28,823 nt of DNA from JACZWL01 sp046756445 (GCA_046756445.1 JBHHWI010000027.1:1-28823); one strand, 5' to 3'; counted from the first letter of the stretch, positions 16,173-24,150 are shown. Numbers and translations are program-made. The notes: generated by a model from the sequence alone, not told the origin.

Positions 16173-17353
16173 GCAAACTGAGAGGCAATGTCGCCATCGT
16201 CGGCATCGGGGAGGTGCCGACCGGCAGATTCCCGGAAAAGGGTGCCATCAGTTTTGCGCTGGAATCGGCCCGCATGGCCATCGGGGACGCGGGACTGACA
16301 AAAGACGACATCGATTACGTCATTCCCACGGGGGCGTTGTTCAGCGGCCCGTTCAGCAACGAGCTGGTCACCGGGCGCCTTGTCGAGGAACTGGGCCTTA
16401 AGAACGTGCGCAAGAATATCCAGGTGTTCTCGGGCGGGTCGTCGAGCAGCAACGCCTTGCAGATGGCGGGCGCGCTGGTCGTTGCGGGCCTGGCGAGACA
16501 CATCCTGTTTGTGCATGCCGACAAGCTCGGGAGCGGGGTGACGGCCCAGGGAGGTATCGACCTGTTCTCGACCGCCGGCATCTCGTCCGAGTGGGAAGTC
16601 CCCTACGGTCAGCACTACTCGACCGTCGCGGCCCTGGCGACCACGCGGTACAAGTACGAAACCGGGTGCACGGACGAACAGCTGTCCGCGGTGTGCGTCT
16701 CCAACCGCAAATGGGCCGAACTCAATCCCAACGCTTTTTTCAGGAAGCCGCTCACGATCGAAGAAGTCATGGCCTCGAAGATGCTGTCGACCCCGCTCAG
16801 GGCGAAGCACTCGAACATGCTGTTCGACGGCGGCGGGGCGTTCGTCGTGACCTCCGCCGAGCGCGCGCGCGACCTGCCGAACGCGCCGGTCTACCTGCTC
16901 GGTGAGGGCGGGGTGGTGAGCCATTTCGTCTACTCACAGGAGCCGGACCTGACGCGCTTCGGATGGGCGAGGGCGGGACGCGAGGCATTCGAACAGGCGG
17001 GGATAGGCCCGCGGGACATCGACGTCGCCGAGATCTACGATTCCTATCCGGTCTACCAGCTGGTGGCGTTCGAGGAAATCGGCCTTTGCGGGCGCGGCGA
17101 GGCAGGGGAGCTCTTCCTCAACGGCGATACCTGGCCCGGCGGCCGCATCCCGACCACCACCGACGGCGGCATGCTGTCGAAGGGTCACATCGGTGCCGGC
17201 GGGTCCGTGTCCTTGCTGATCGAAGCGGCGCGCCAGCTGATGGGCAAGGCAGGGGAACGCCAGGTGCCGGACGCCCGCTTTGCCGTCGAGACTGCCACCG
17301 GCGGAACCTATTTCGATGCCCAGGTCACGGTCCTCGGCACGGAGGTTCCGTAG
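16169..17353 (+). CDS. Thiolase-fold protein (SCP2/lipid-transfer type) lacking the nucleophilic cysteine
   Basis: The 394-residue product is a thiolase of the acetyl-CoA acetyltransferase/lipid-transfer type: VAIVGIGEVPTGR start, a FDGGGAFVVTS strand in the middle, and a GGMLSKGHIGAGGSVSL ending with the conserved His. The usual acyl-accepting Cys in the NxxCASG-like loop is Gly90 (VFSGGSSSSNAL), so normal thiolysis is unlikely. Cys-less paralogues paired with a DUF35 protein, such as Ltp2 of steroid degraders, are retro-aldolases; tyrosines in EIYDSYPVYQ are candidates for the active site. A DUF35 protein and a MaoC hydratase follow directly, matching that arrangement. The start is GTG with AAGGGAG upstream. 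Retro-aldolase activity is inferred. Confidence 0.88.
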   Translation: MSKLRGNVAIVGIGEVPTGRFPEKGAISFALESARMAIGDAGLTKDDIDYVIPTGALFSGPFSNELVTGRLVEELGLKNVRKNIQVFSGGSSSSNALQMAGALVVAGLARHILFVHADKLGSGVTAQGGIDLFSTAGISSEWEVPYGQHYSTVAALATTRYKYETGCTDEQLSAVCVSNRKWAELNPNAFFRKPLTIEEVMASKMLSTPLRAKHSNMLFDGGGAFVVTSAERARDLPNAPVYLLGEGGVVSHFVYSQEPDLTRFGWARAGREAFEQAGIGPRDIDVAEIYDSYPVYQLVAFEEIGLCGRGEAGELFLNGDTWPGGRIPTTTDGGMLSKGHIGAGGSVSLLIEAARQLMGKAGERQVPDARFAVETATGGTYFDAQVTVLGTEVP

Positions 17354-17377
17354 CGACACCGCGAAGGAGCACAGAAC

Positions 17378-17809
17378 ATGGCTCAACCACAAAAGCCGGC
17401 GCCCGCGCCCAAGCCGTTACCCGTGGTAAACACCTGGGCACAACCGTTCTGGGATGCCGCCAGGGAGGAACGCCTGATCATCCAGAAATGCAGTGAGTGC
17501 TCCAGGCATGTTTTCTACCCGCGCATCGCCTGCCCACACTGCTCGGCAGACAGCCTCGACTGGGTCGAAGCCAGCGGCAAGGGTACGGTCTACAGCTGCA
17601 CGGTGGTGGAGGCCAACGCGCCTTCGGCGTTCCTTGCCGACATGCCGTTCGTCGTTGCCGTGATCCGGCTGCAGGAAGGCGTGCAGATGTTGAGCAATGT
17701 AGTCGGCTGTGATCCATACGAGGTGGCGTGCGACATGCCGGTGGAGGTGGCTTTCGAGAGGCTCAATGACGAGTTCACGCTGCCCAAGTTCAAACCCGTC
17801 ACCGCCTAG
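17378..17809 (+). CDS. DUF35 OB-fold/zinc-ribbon acyl-CoA-associated protein
   Basis: The 143-residue product has the DUF35 layout: an N-terminal helix with QPFWDAAREERL, a rubredoxin-like zinc ribbon (Cys38-x2-Cys41-x10-Cys52-x2-Cys55), then an OB-fold (GKGTVYSCTVVEAN, FVVAVIRLQEG, LSNVVGCDP). The first ~18 residues are Pro/Ala/Lys-rich and probably flexible. DUF35 proteins are obligate partners of thiolase-fold aldolases or acyltransferases and often gate the CoA site. The gene sits 24 bases after the thiolase-like gene with AAGGAG eight bases before the ATG, so the two products probably form a complex. Confidence 0.92.
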   Translation: MAQPQKPAPAPKPLPVVNTWAQPFWDAAREERLIIQKCSECSRHVFYPRIACPHCSADSLDWVEASGKGTVYSCTVVEANAPSAFLADMPFVVAVIRLQEGVQMLSNVVGCDPYEVACDMPVEVAFERLNDEFTLPKFKPVTA

Positions 17810-17818
17810 GAGATACCA

Positions 17819-18289
17819 GTGGCACACAGTAAATATGGCGATGATTTCGAGGTCGGGGACGTTTACACGACCGCCGCGATCACGATGACCGAAGCCCACG
17901 TGGTCGCCTGGGCGGGTCTGACCATGGATTTCTATCCGCTTCACATGGACAGGGAATATGCCGCTGCCTCGCAGTTCGGCGAGCGGCTGGTCCATGGTCC
18001 TCTGATATTTGCCATGTCCGTGGGGCTGGTTGCGTCCGCCGGCTTTGCCGGGGATTCCGCCATCGCCTGGCTGGGCGCCGACAACCTGCGCATGCTGGCG
18101 CCGGTGAAGATCGGCGACACCATCAGCGTGACGGTCGAGGTGATCGAAAAGACTCCCACCAGCGATCCGAAGAAGGGCACCCAGGTCTGGCGCTACACCG
18201 TCAGCAACCAGCACGGGGAGAACGTCATGCAACATGATTACAGGTTGATGTTTCACATGCGCGGCCAGGCGGAGCCGCGCGCCGGGTAA
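17819..18289 (+). CDS. MaoC-like enoyl-CoA hydratase
   Basis: This 156-residue single hot-dog-domain protein has the hydratase-2 signature: Asp and His in TMDFYPLHMD (residues ~35-44) followed by GERLVHGPLIFAM. It should add water to a 2-enoyl-CoA, giving the 3-hydroxyacyl-CoA that an aldolase or dehydrogenase would take next. A single domain usually means a homodimer. The GTG start at 17819 has AGGAG six bases upstream, overlapping the previous stop codon. Its place between the DUF35 gene and the CoA ligase supports a role in the same pathway. Confidence 0.92.
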   Translation: MAHSKYGDDFEVGDVYTTAAITMTEAHVVAWAGLTMDFYPLHMDREYAAASQFGERLVHGPLIFAMSVGLVASAGFAGDSAIAWLGADNLRMLAPVKIGDTISVTVEVIEKTPTSDPKKGTQVWRYTVSNQHGENVMQHDYRLMFHMRGQAEPRAG

Positions 18290-18311
18290 CGCGGATCAGA
18301 GCCGAACGCCC

Positions 18312-19862
18312 ATGCTTCGTTCGTCAGTCGGGGATTTATATGATCGCTGCGTGGATTTCTACGGCGAGTCGGTTGCGATTACCCACGGGTCTGCCTCGCT
18401 CAGCTATGACGACATGGGTACCAACGCCAGGTCCCTGGCGCGGGGGCTTCAGGATCTCGGGGTGAGGCGGGGAGAGAGAATCGCTTTTCTCATGGCCAAC
18501 TGCCCGGAGTATTTCTTTTGCGAGTACGCCCTGGCCAGAATCGGGGCCGTTCGCGTGCCGCTGGCGGTACTGCTCAGCCCGGCCGATCACGTCTTCATGA
18601 TGAACGAGGCCCAATGCACGGCACTGATCTACCACGAAGGCATGCGCGAGCGCGTCGAGGGGATGATCCCGGGGCTGGAGACGGTGAGCCGCTTTATCTG
18701 CATCGGCGGGCAGGCTGGTGCGGACGCCGGCCACCTGCTGCTATCGGAGCTGATAGCCGGCCATCCGCCGGAGCCTGCGCCGGTCGATATCGATCCGGAA
18801 GACCTCGTCGGCATCTATTTCACCGGCGGCACGACGGGGCGCCCCAAGGGCGTCATGCTGTCGCATCGGGCCTGGGTCCATACCTGTGTCATGGAGATGC
18901 TCGAGTTCGGCTTCGGCTGGGCCGAGACCTTCCTGTATCCGACGCCCCTGACCCATGCCGGCGGCTGCCTGACGCTGCCGGTCCTGCTGCGCGGGGGCCG
19001 CTGCGTCATCGTCGATCATTTTGAACCCGAGCTGTTCCTGCAAACGGTGGAACGCGAGCGGGTGACCATGACTTTCCTGGTCCCGACCATGATCTACGTG
19101 CTGCTGGATCACCCGTCCCTCGACCGCTACGAGCTCGGCAGCCTGCGCAACATCATCTACGGCGCTTCGGCGATCGCGCCGGACCGGCTCAAGCAGGCGG
19201 TGGAGCGGTTCGGCCCCGTGATGACACAACTGTTCGGACAGACCGAGGCCCCGATGGCCTTGAGCACCCTGTCACGGGAAGAACATATCGTTTCGGATCC
19301 GCAAAGGGAGAAGCAGATCTTCTCGTCGGCCGGGCGGCCGACCCTGCATACCGAGCTCAGGTTGCTCGATGATGACGGCAAGGAGGTGGCGCGGGGCGAA
19401 GCCGGCGAGATCGTCGTGCGCTGTGCCAATATGATGAGCGGTTACCTGAACAACCCGGAAGCGACGGCAGAGACCATCCGCGACGGGTGGCTCTATACCG
19501 GCGATGTCGCCCTGCAGGACGAGGAGGGTTTCATCTATATCGTCGACCGCAAGAAAGACATGATCATAAGCGGCGGATTCAATATCTACCCGCGTGAAAT
19601 CGAAGATGTCCTGCACGAACATCCTGCGGTCAAGGGCGCCGCCGTTGTCGGTGTGCCGCATGACAAATGGGGCGAGGCAGTCTGCGCGGTCGTGCAATTA
19701 CACGATATGGCAGCGGCGGATGAGGGGGAGCTCATCGCTTTTGTCAGGGAGAGAAAAGGCAAGCTGGTCGCCCCCAAGCGCGTCGAGTTCTGGGATCACA
19801 TCCCGCTGACCAACCTGGGTAAGATCGACAAGAAGGAAATTCGCGCGCGCCTCGGGCCCTGA
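18312..19862 (+). CDS. Acyl-CoA synthetase (AMP-forming ligase)
   Basis: The 516-residue product belongs to the ANL adenylating superfamily. Motifs in order are the phosphate loop YFTGGTTGRPKGVMLSH (~residues 175-191), GQTEAP (acyl-adenylate motif), YTGD with the following ribose-binding segment, the hinge DRKKDMIISGGFNIYP, and the catalytic lysine in TNLGKIDKKEIR near the C-terminus. It should activate the pathway's free acid to its CoA thioester; chain length or ring type cannot be read from the sequence. It is the last plus-strand gene of the run, 22 bases after maoC, and its stop is six bases from a convergent gene. Confidence 0.94.
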   Translation: MLRSSVGDLYDRCVDFYGESVAITHGSASLSYDDMGTNARSLARGLQDLGVRRGERIAFLMANCPEYFFCEYALARIGAVRVPLAVLLSPADHVFMMNEAQCTALIYHEGMRERVEGMIPGLETVSRFICIGGQAGADAGHLLLSELIAGHPPEPAPVDIDPEDLVGIYFTGGTTGRPKGVMLSHRAWVHTCVMEMLEFGFGWAETFLYPTPLTHAGGCLTLPVLLRGGRCVIVDHFEPELFLQTVERERVTMTFLVPTMIYVLLDHPSLDRYELGSLRNIIYGASAIAPDRLKQAVERFGPVMTQLFGQTEAPMALSTLSREEHIVSDPQREKQIFSSAGRPTLHTELRLLDDDGKEVARGEAGEIVVRCANMMSGYLNNPEATAETIRDGWLYTGDVALQDEEGFIYIVDRKKDMIISGGFNIYPREIEDVLHEHPAVKGAAVVGVPHDKWGEAVCAVVQLHDMAAADEGELIAFVRERKGKLVAPKRVEFWDHIPLTNLGKIDKKEIRARLGP

Positions 19863-19868
19863 CCCGGC

Positions 19869-21032
19869 TCATCTGGCGGGAAGCCTGAGCCTGTTGGCGA
19901 TATTGTTTTTTTGCATCTTGGAGGAACCGCCGACGATCGGCATGCAAACCATATCCCGCACGTAGCGCTCCATGTCATATTCTTCGGCGCAGCCGTAGGC
20001 GCCCATGATCTGCTGACATTGCAACACGATATCGACGCCGGTATCGGCGACGAACAGCTTGGCCATCGAGCTTTCCACGCTGCAGTTGCGCCCCTCGTTG
20101 GCGGTCCAGGCCGCGTGGTAGAGCATGTGGCGGCAGGCCTGCAGCCTGGTCCAGGCGTCGGCGAGGTCGTGACGAACCGCCTGATGGGCGCATATCGGAC
20201 GGCCGAATTGCCTGCGTTCCTGTGCGTATTGCAGGGCGTCCTCCACGGCCGCCGTTGCGACGCCCAGGGCCACGGCGGTGATCTCCAGCCGCTCCACGTC
20301 CAGCGCCCGGCCGGCCAGCATCGGCCAGCCTTCGTTCCAGCGTTCCATGCCGCCGACGATATTGTCGATCGGCACCCGGACATCCTCGAAGATAACGTCC
20401 GTGGTGGCGGCGTAACGCAGCCCCAGGTGGTTGATGTCGACGATGGTGGTGCCCGGCGCGCCCCCGGGCACCAGGACAAAAGACAGGTTCTTGTATTTGG
20501 CGTCGGGATCCCCGCTGCGCACCAGCGTGTAGATGTAGTCGGCCTGATGGGCCCCCGTGCACCATCGCTTGGTGCCGTTGATGACGACCTCATCGCCATC
20601 GATCCGGGCGGTCACCGAAGCCGAAGCCAGGTCACCACCGACATCGGGTTCGCTGAGCCCATAGGCAAACAGCAATTCGCCCCTGGCCAGTTTGGGCAGC
20701 AATTCCTTCTTCTGGGTTTCATTGCCGTTCTCCACCAGGTTCATGGCGCCGTAGAATGCGCAATGGATGAACGGCCCGGCCAGGCTGGCGCCGCGCTTTG
20801 CCAGTTCCTCGATCGTGGCCACGGCGGCGACGATGTCTATTCCAAGGCCGCCGTATTCCTCCGGCACGGTCAGCCCGGTGACACCCAGTTCACACAGTTT
20901 GGCGAAGGTCTCATCGGAGAAGTCGCATTCGCGGTCCAGTCGCTGCGCCTCGGAGCGCGGCAGTTCCCTGTCCAGGAAACGCCGCAGCGTCTCGCGCAAT
21001 GCCGTGATGTGTTCAGCTTCGTCGAAATTCAT
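19869..21032 (-). CDS. Acyl-CoA dehydrogenase
   Basis: The 387-residue product is a standard acyl-CoA dehydrogenase: LTVPEEYGGLGID (54-66), YGLSEPDVGGDLAS (124-137), INGTKRWCTGAHQAD (151-165), RRQFGRPICAHQAVRHDLAD, and AYGCAEEYDMERYVRD. Glu351 (EEY) aligns with the catalytic Glu of MCAD; Glu247 in LDVERLE matches the alternative site used by isovaleryl-CoA dehydrogenase. It differs from the Asp-type paralogue at 13883. ATG 21032 gives the family-length start; the long upstream open frame belongs to the SDR region. It is co-directional with the SDR, 38 bases upstream, likely one transcript. Confidence 0.92.
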   Translation of the reverse strand: MNFDEAEHITALRETLRRFLDRELPRSEAQRLDRECDFSDETFAKLCELGVTGLTVPEEYGGLGIDIVAAVATIEELAKRGASLAGPFIHCAFYGAMNLVENGNETQKKELLPKLARGELLFAYGLSEPDVGGDLASASVTARIDGDEVVINGTKRWCTGAHQADYIYTLVRSGDPDAKYKNLSFVLVPGGAPGTTIVDINHLGLRYAATTDVIFEDVRVPIDNIVGGMERWNEGWPMLAGRALDVERLEITAVALGVATAAVEDALQYAQERRQFGRPICAHQAVRHDLADAWTRLQACRHMLYHAAWTANEGRNCSVESSMAKLFVADTGVDIVLQCQQIMGAYGCAEEYDMERYVRDMVCMPIVGGSSKMQKNNIANRLRLPAR

Positions 21033-21070
21033 CGTAATGGTCCAGGACCCCGGGTCGGGCGCGGCTGTCT

Positions 21071-21835
21071 TCAGGCGCCCTGGGATACCGACATGCCGCC
21101 ATCGGCGACAATCGTCTCGCCGGTAATGAACGCGCCGCCTCTCGAGGCGAGGAATGTTGCAAGCAAGCCGATATCGTCCGGCTCTCCAATACGGCCGAGG
21201 GGGGTCATGTTCTCCAGATGACTGCGCATTTCGGGATTTTCCCAGAGCGCGCGGGCGAAATCGGTTTTGATCAGCCCCGGCGCGATGCAATTGATGCGGA
21301 TGTTTTTCTTGCCCCACTCCACGGCGAGATTGCGGACCAGCGCCATGTCCGCCGCCTTGGTAATGCCGTATGCGCCCAGAACGGAATTGCCACGGATGCC
21401 GCCGACGCTGGAGATGACGATGATGCTGCCATCATTGCGCTCGGCCATTTCGGGCAGGACTAACTGGCACAGGAACAGGTTGTCACGCACATTGCAATGC
21501 ATCATCTTGTCGAACAGTTCATTGTCTATGCCGGTCAGGGGGCCGTAATAGGGGTTGATCGCGGCGTTGCAGACCAGGATTTCGACCTTGCCCCAGGTCT
21601 CGCGGACCTTCTCGATCATGGCTTGAAGCTGATCCTGGTGACCGAGGCTGGCGGCAACCGCGATCGCCTCGCCGCCCTCGGCGCGGATGGCTTCGGCGAC
21701 TTCCTCGCAGGCCGCAAGCTTGCGGCTGCTGATGACCACCCTGGCCCCGGCCCGCGCCATGTTTTCGGCGATGGAGCGGCCGATGCCGCGGCTTGAGCCG
21801 GTGATGACGGCGACCTTTCCCGAAAGGTCAAGCAT
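21071..21835 (-). CDS. Short-chain dehydrogenase/reductase (classical SDR)
   Basis: The 254-residue product has the cofactor motif TGSSRGIG (12-19), VCNAAI in place of NNAG, active-site Ser143, Tyr156 and Lys160 (YGITK), the NCIAPGLIKTDFA turn, and an ending FITGETIVADGGMSV. VISSRK after the second strand suggests NADP or a relaxed preference. It probably oxidises a hydroxyacyl-CoA or alcohol intermediate. The ATG at 21835 has GGGAG five bases upstream. It is transcribed divergently from the HxlR gene and heads a two-gene unit with the downstream acyl-CoA dehydrogenase. Confidence 0.93.
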   Translation of the reverse strand: MLDLSGKVAVITGSSRGIGRSIAENMARAGARVVISSRKLAACEEVAEAIRAEGGEAIAVAASLGHQDQLQAMIEKVRETWGKVEILVCNAAINPYYGPLTGIDNELFDKMMHCNVRDNLFLCQLVLPEMAERNDGSIIVISSVGGIRGNSVLGAYGITKAADMALVRNLAVEWGKKNIRINCIAPGLIKTDFARALWENPEMRSHLENMTPLGRIGEPDDIGLLATFLASRGGAFITGETIVADGGMSVSQGA

Positions 21836-21895
21836 GCTGACTCCCTGGCGGATGCGTCCCGGTTGTCGATCGTTGCCGACAAGAACAGTGCTTAT

Positions 21896-21906
21896 TGCTT
21901 GCATAA
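21896..21906. promoter_or_regulatory. Second copy of the TTATGCAAGCA motif between SDR and HxlR genes
   Basis: The complement of this site is identical over 11 bases to 13801-13811. On the minus strand it overlaps a possible SDR -10 (TATGCA, 16 bases from TTGCGG). On the plus strand it overlaps a possible HxlR-gene -10 (CATAAT, 21902-21907). Either way it suits autoregulation by the HxlR protein. Confidence 0.45.
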
Positions 21907-21951
21907 TTAGACTATCATATGCCGCAAGGCCCAACAACATGGACACACGAC

Positions 21952-22908
21952 ATGCGAACCGAGGCCATCGGTGACCTGATCCTGAGCTGTCAGGTCGCAC
22001 AGGCACTCAAGATCCTGGGTGACCGATGGTCATTTCTGATATTGCGCGACGTATTCCTGGGCAAGCACCGGTTCGAGGACTTTCGACGCCGCATCGGCGC
22101 CGCCCGGGGGACGCTGACGTCGAGGCTGAATTCGCTGGTCGAGGCAGGGATCCTGTACAAGAGCCCCTATCAAACCGCGCCTACCTGGTACGAATACCGG
22201 CTGACCGGCAAGGGAACCGATCTGTACCCCCTGGCGTTGACCGCCTGGCGATGGGAGCACGACTGGGCAACAGACGAAGACCATTATTTCCCGTTGAAAC
22301 TCGTGCACAGGAATTGCGGCAATACCATGCTGCCGGAACTTCTTTGCGAACACTGCAGGGGTGTCGTGAGGATCCACGACGTGCGGTATGCGCCCGGGCC
22401 CGGAGCGCATCAGGCGGAAGCCGTGCCGCCGCGTTTCCAGCGCCGGTCAAAAGCCAAAACGTCGTATCCGGAAGGCATCGATACTAAGCTCTTTCACCTG
22501 GCCGACGTCATCGGCGATCGCTGGACCGGACTGGTTATCGCCGCGCTGTTCTTCGGCTTGCACCGCTATGACGAGTTCGGCGCCGCGATCGGCATTGCAA
22601 CGAACATTCTTGCCGATCGGCTGAAACTGCTTGTCAATGCCGGTGTGGTCACCCGCAGGATCTATCGGCGCAAACCCGCGCGCCACGAATACAGGCTGAC
22701 CGACAAGGGGCGGGACCTGTACGGACATACGCTGATGATGCATCAATGGGCCCAGCAGTGGATAGTGGACGGGCGTCCCTCGCCGCTGTTGCTGACGCAC
22801 CTGCCCTGTGAGCGACCGCTCAAGGCCATCGTCGTGTGCAGCGAGTGCTCGGAACAACTCGTGCCCGGTTCCGTGGTGTTTCGGCTCGGCAACGAACAGC
22901 AGGGATGA
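21952..22908 (+). CDS. Tandem-domain HxlR-family transcriptional regulator with Cys motifs
   Basis: The 318-residue product contains two HxlR winged helix-turn-helix domains: the first around LKILGDRWSFLILRDVFLG with RFEDFRRRIGAARGTLTSRL, the second around ADVIGDRWTGLVIAALFFG with RYDEFGAAIGIATNILADRL. Each is followed by a Cys pair (CEHC and CSEC) with a further upstream Cys, so each repeat seems to end in a small zinc-ribbon-like element. Usual HxlR regulators are ~110-residue homodimers; here one chain could act as the dimer. It lies beside the acyl-CoA cluster and probably controls it. An in-frame ATG at 21919 would add 11 residues; neither start has a good ribosome-binding site, and the later one leaves room for a leader. 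Confidence 0.88.
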   Translation: MRTEAIGDLILSCQVAQALKILGDRWSFLILRDVFLGKHRFEDFRRRIGAARGTLTSRLNSLVEAGILYKSPYQTAPTWYEYRLTGKGTDLYPLALTAWRWEHDWATDEDHYFPLKLVHRNCGNTMLPELLCEHCRGVVRIHDVRYAPGPGAHQAEAVPPRFQRRSKAKTSYPEGIDTKLFHLADVIGDRWTGLVIAALFFGLHRYDEFGAAIGIATNILADRLKLLVNAGVVTRRIYRRKPARHEYRLTDKGRDLYGHTLMMHQWAQQWIVDGRPSPLLLTHLPCERPLKAIVVCSECSEQLVPGSVVFRLGNEQQG

Positions 22909-22969
22909 CTCGCATCGGCCGCCGCCGGTGACCGTCAGCAAGCCGCAGCAGCGGCGTCATCATGCAAGC

Positions 22970-23013
22970 GGGGCAGAACTTGTCTCATGTGGGCGTTTGT
23001 CCCGTATTTTTTT
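22970..23013 (+). terminator. Probable intrinsic terminator after the HxlR gene
   Basis: GGGGCAGA (22970-22977) pairs with TTTGTCCC (22996-23003), including two G-U pairs, around an 18-base loop. Seven T residues (23007-23013) follow three bases later. It would separate the regulator from the downstream PLP-enzyme gene. Confidence 0.5.
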
Positions 23014-23145
23014 AATAATAAGAAAAATTGTTCACTTTTTCGGCAAAAAACCGGGAAAAAAGAAACATTTTTGCCAATTAAGTCGACTAAGATATCAGCA
23101 ACAGTCCCGGTGACCGGACGGGCGCTCTGCGGTTGGCGCGCCCGA
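23014..23145 (+). promoter_or_regulatory. AT-rich, repeat-containing leader of the cysteine-synthase-like gene
   Basis: The first ~90 bases are strikingly A/T-rich within a GC-rich window. They contain an 8-bp inverted repeat GGCAAAAA/TTTTTGCC (23042-23049 and 23068-23075). Next come an 11-base palindrome CCGGT-G-ACCGG (23107-23117) and a GC stem CGGGCGC/GCGCCCG (23119-23125, 23138-23144). A promoter or structured 5' leader is likely, but no riboswitch class was recognised and no -35/-10 pair is clear. Confidence 0.4.
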
Positions 23146-23166
23146 CGGGCACCCGATTGGAGAGCC

Positions 23167-24150
23167 ATGGCTGCCACCGCCGAAACCGATGTTCGACTGG
23201 TCGCCTGTCCCCGGGAGCGGCCGACCTGCCTCACGACATCCGACGTGCTGGATTCCATCGGCTGCACGCCGATCGTTTTCCTGCGTGGCGCCAGCGAGGC
23301 GACGGGTTGCCGAATCTACGCCAAGGCGGAGTACATGAACCCCGGCGGCAGCATCAAGGACCGGATTGCGCGCGCCATCATCCTGGAAGCCGAACGACGT
23401 GGCGAGCTGACGCCGGCCTCGACCATCCTGGAAGTCACCTCCGGCAATACCGGCATCGCGTTGTCGATGGTTGCTGCGGCGCGCGGCTACAAGGTTTCGG
23501 TCGTGATGCCGCAGTCGGTGAGTGAAGAGCGGCGCCGGATGATCCGCTCCCTGGGCGCCGAGCTGCACCTGATCCGGGAGCTGAATGACATCCAGGAGGC
23601 AGTGAAGCGCAGCGTCGAGGTCGCCGCCCGTGACACACACATTTTCCTGCCGAGCCAGTTCTCCAATCCCGACAACGCCAAATGCCACGAGAACACCACC
23701 GGGCCGGAAATCATCTGCCAGCTCGACGGCGCCGTGGACGCATTCGTCATGGGCGTCGGCACCGGCGGAACGTTGATGGGAGTGGGTCGCGCACTGCGAA
23801 AGGCCGGCCTGCGCACCAAGATCGTCGCCGTGGAGCCCGACGAGTCGGCAGTGCTGTCAGGCGACAAGCCCGGACAGCACGGAATTCAGGGCCTCGCCGA
23901 CGGGTTCATCCCCGATCTCATCAATCTGGAGGAGATCGATTCCATCGTCCGCGTCAAGACGGCCGACGCCATCGACATGTCCCGGCGCCTGAGCGCACAG
24001 GAGGGCCTGCTGGTCGGCATCTCCGCCGGCGCAAACGTGCTGGCCGCCGGCCGGGTGGCCCGTGAGCTCGGCCCGGGCCACGCCATTGCGACAGTCCTGC
24101 CCGACCGGGGTGAGCGTTACCTCAGTGTGGCGGGGCACGCCAGTCTTTGA
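23167..24150 (+). CDS. Cysteine synthase/cystathionine beta-synthase-family PLP enzyme
   Basis: The 327-residue product is a fold-type II PLP enzyme of the CysK/CBS group. It has the Schiff-base lysine K64 in NPGGSIKDR, the substrate loop TSGNTGIA (91-98), the phosphate-binding GTGGTLMG, HGIQGLADGFIP, and the C-terminal ISAGAN with the residue that contacts the pyridine nitrogen. It lacks CBS domains. It may make cysteine from an activated serine, or a beta-substituted amino acid; the reaction is not determined. ATG 23167 has GGAG four bases upstream; the long in-frame upstream extension is AT-rich leader. It follows a probable terminator, so it is likely an independent transcript. Confidence 0.92.
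   Translation: MAATAETDVRLVACPRERPTCLTTSDVLDSIGCTPIVFLRGASEATGCRIYAKAEYMNPGGSIKDRIARAIILEAERRGELTPASTILEVTSGNTGIALSMVAAARGYKVSVVMPQSVSEERRRMIRSLGAELHLIRELNDIQEAVKRSVEVAARDTHIFLPSQFSNPDNAKCHENTTGPEIICQLDGAVDAFVMGVGTGGTLMGVGRALRKAGLRTKIVAVEPDESAVLSGDKPGQHGIQGLADGFIPDLINLEEIDSIVRVKTADAIDMSRRLSAQEGLLVGISAGANVLAAGRVARELGPGHAIATVLPDRGERYLSVAGHASL

Noticed and set aside
19911..21221. 436-codon plus-strand open frame opposite the second ACAD and SDR
   Set aside because: It spans two real minus-strand genes and their spacer; the translation is His/Gly/Asp-rich shadow text.
22962..22969. ATGCAAGC upstream of the cysteine-synthase-like gene as a third regulon site
   Set aside because: Only 8 bases match the shared motif, which is expected about once by chance in a window of this size.
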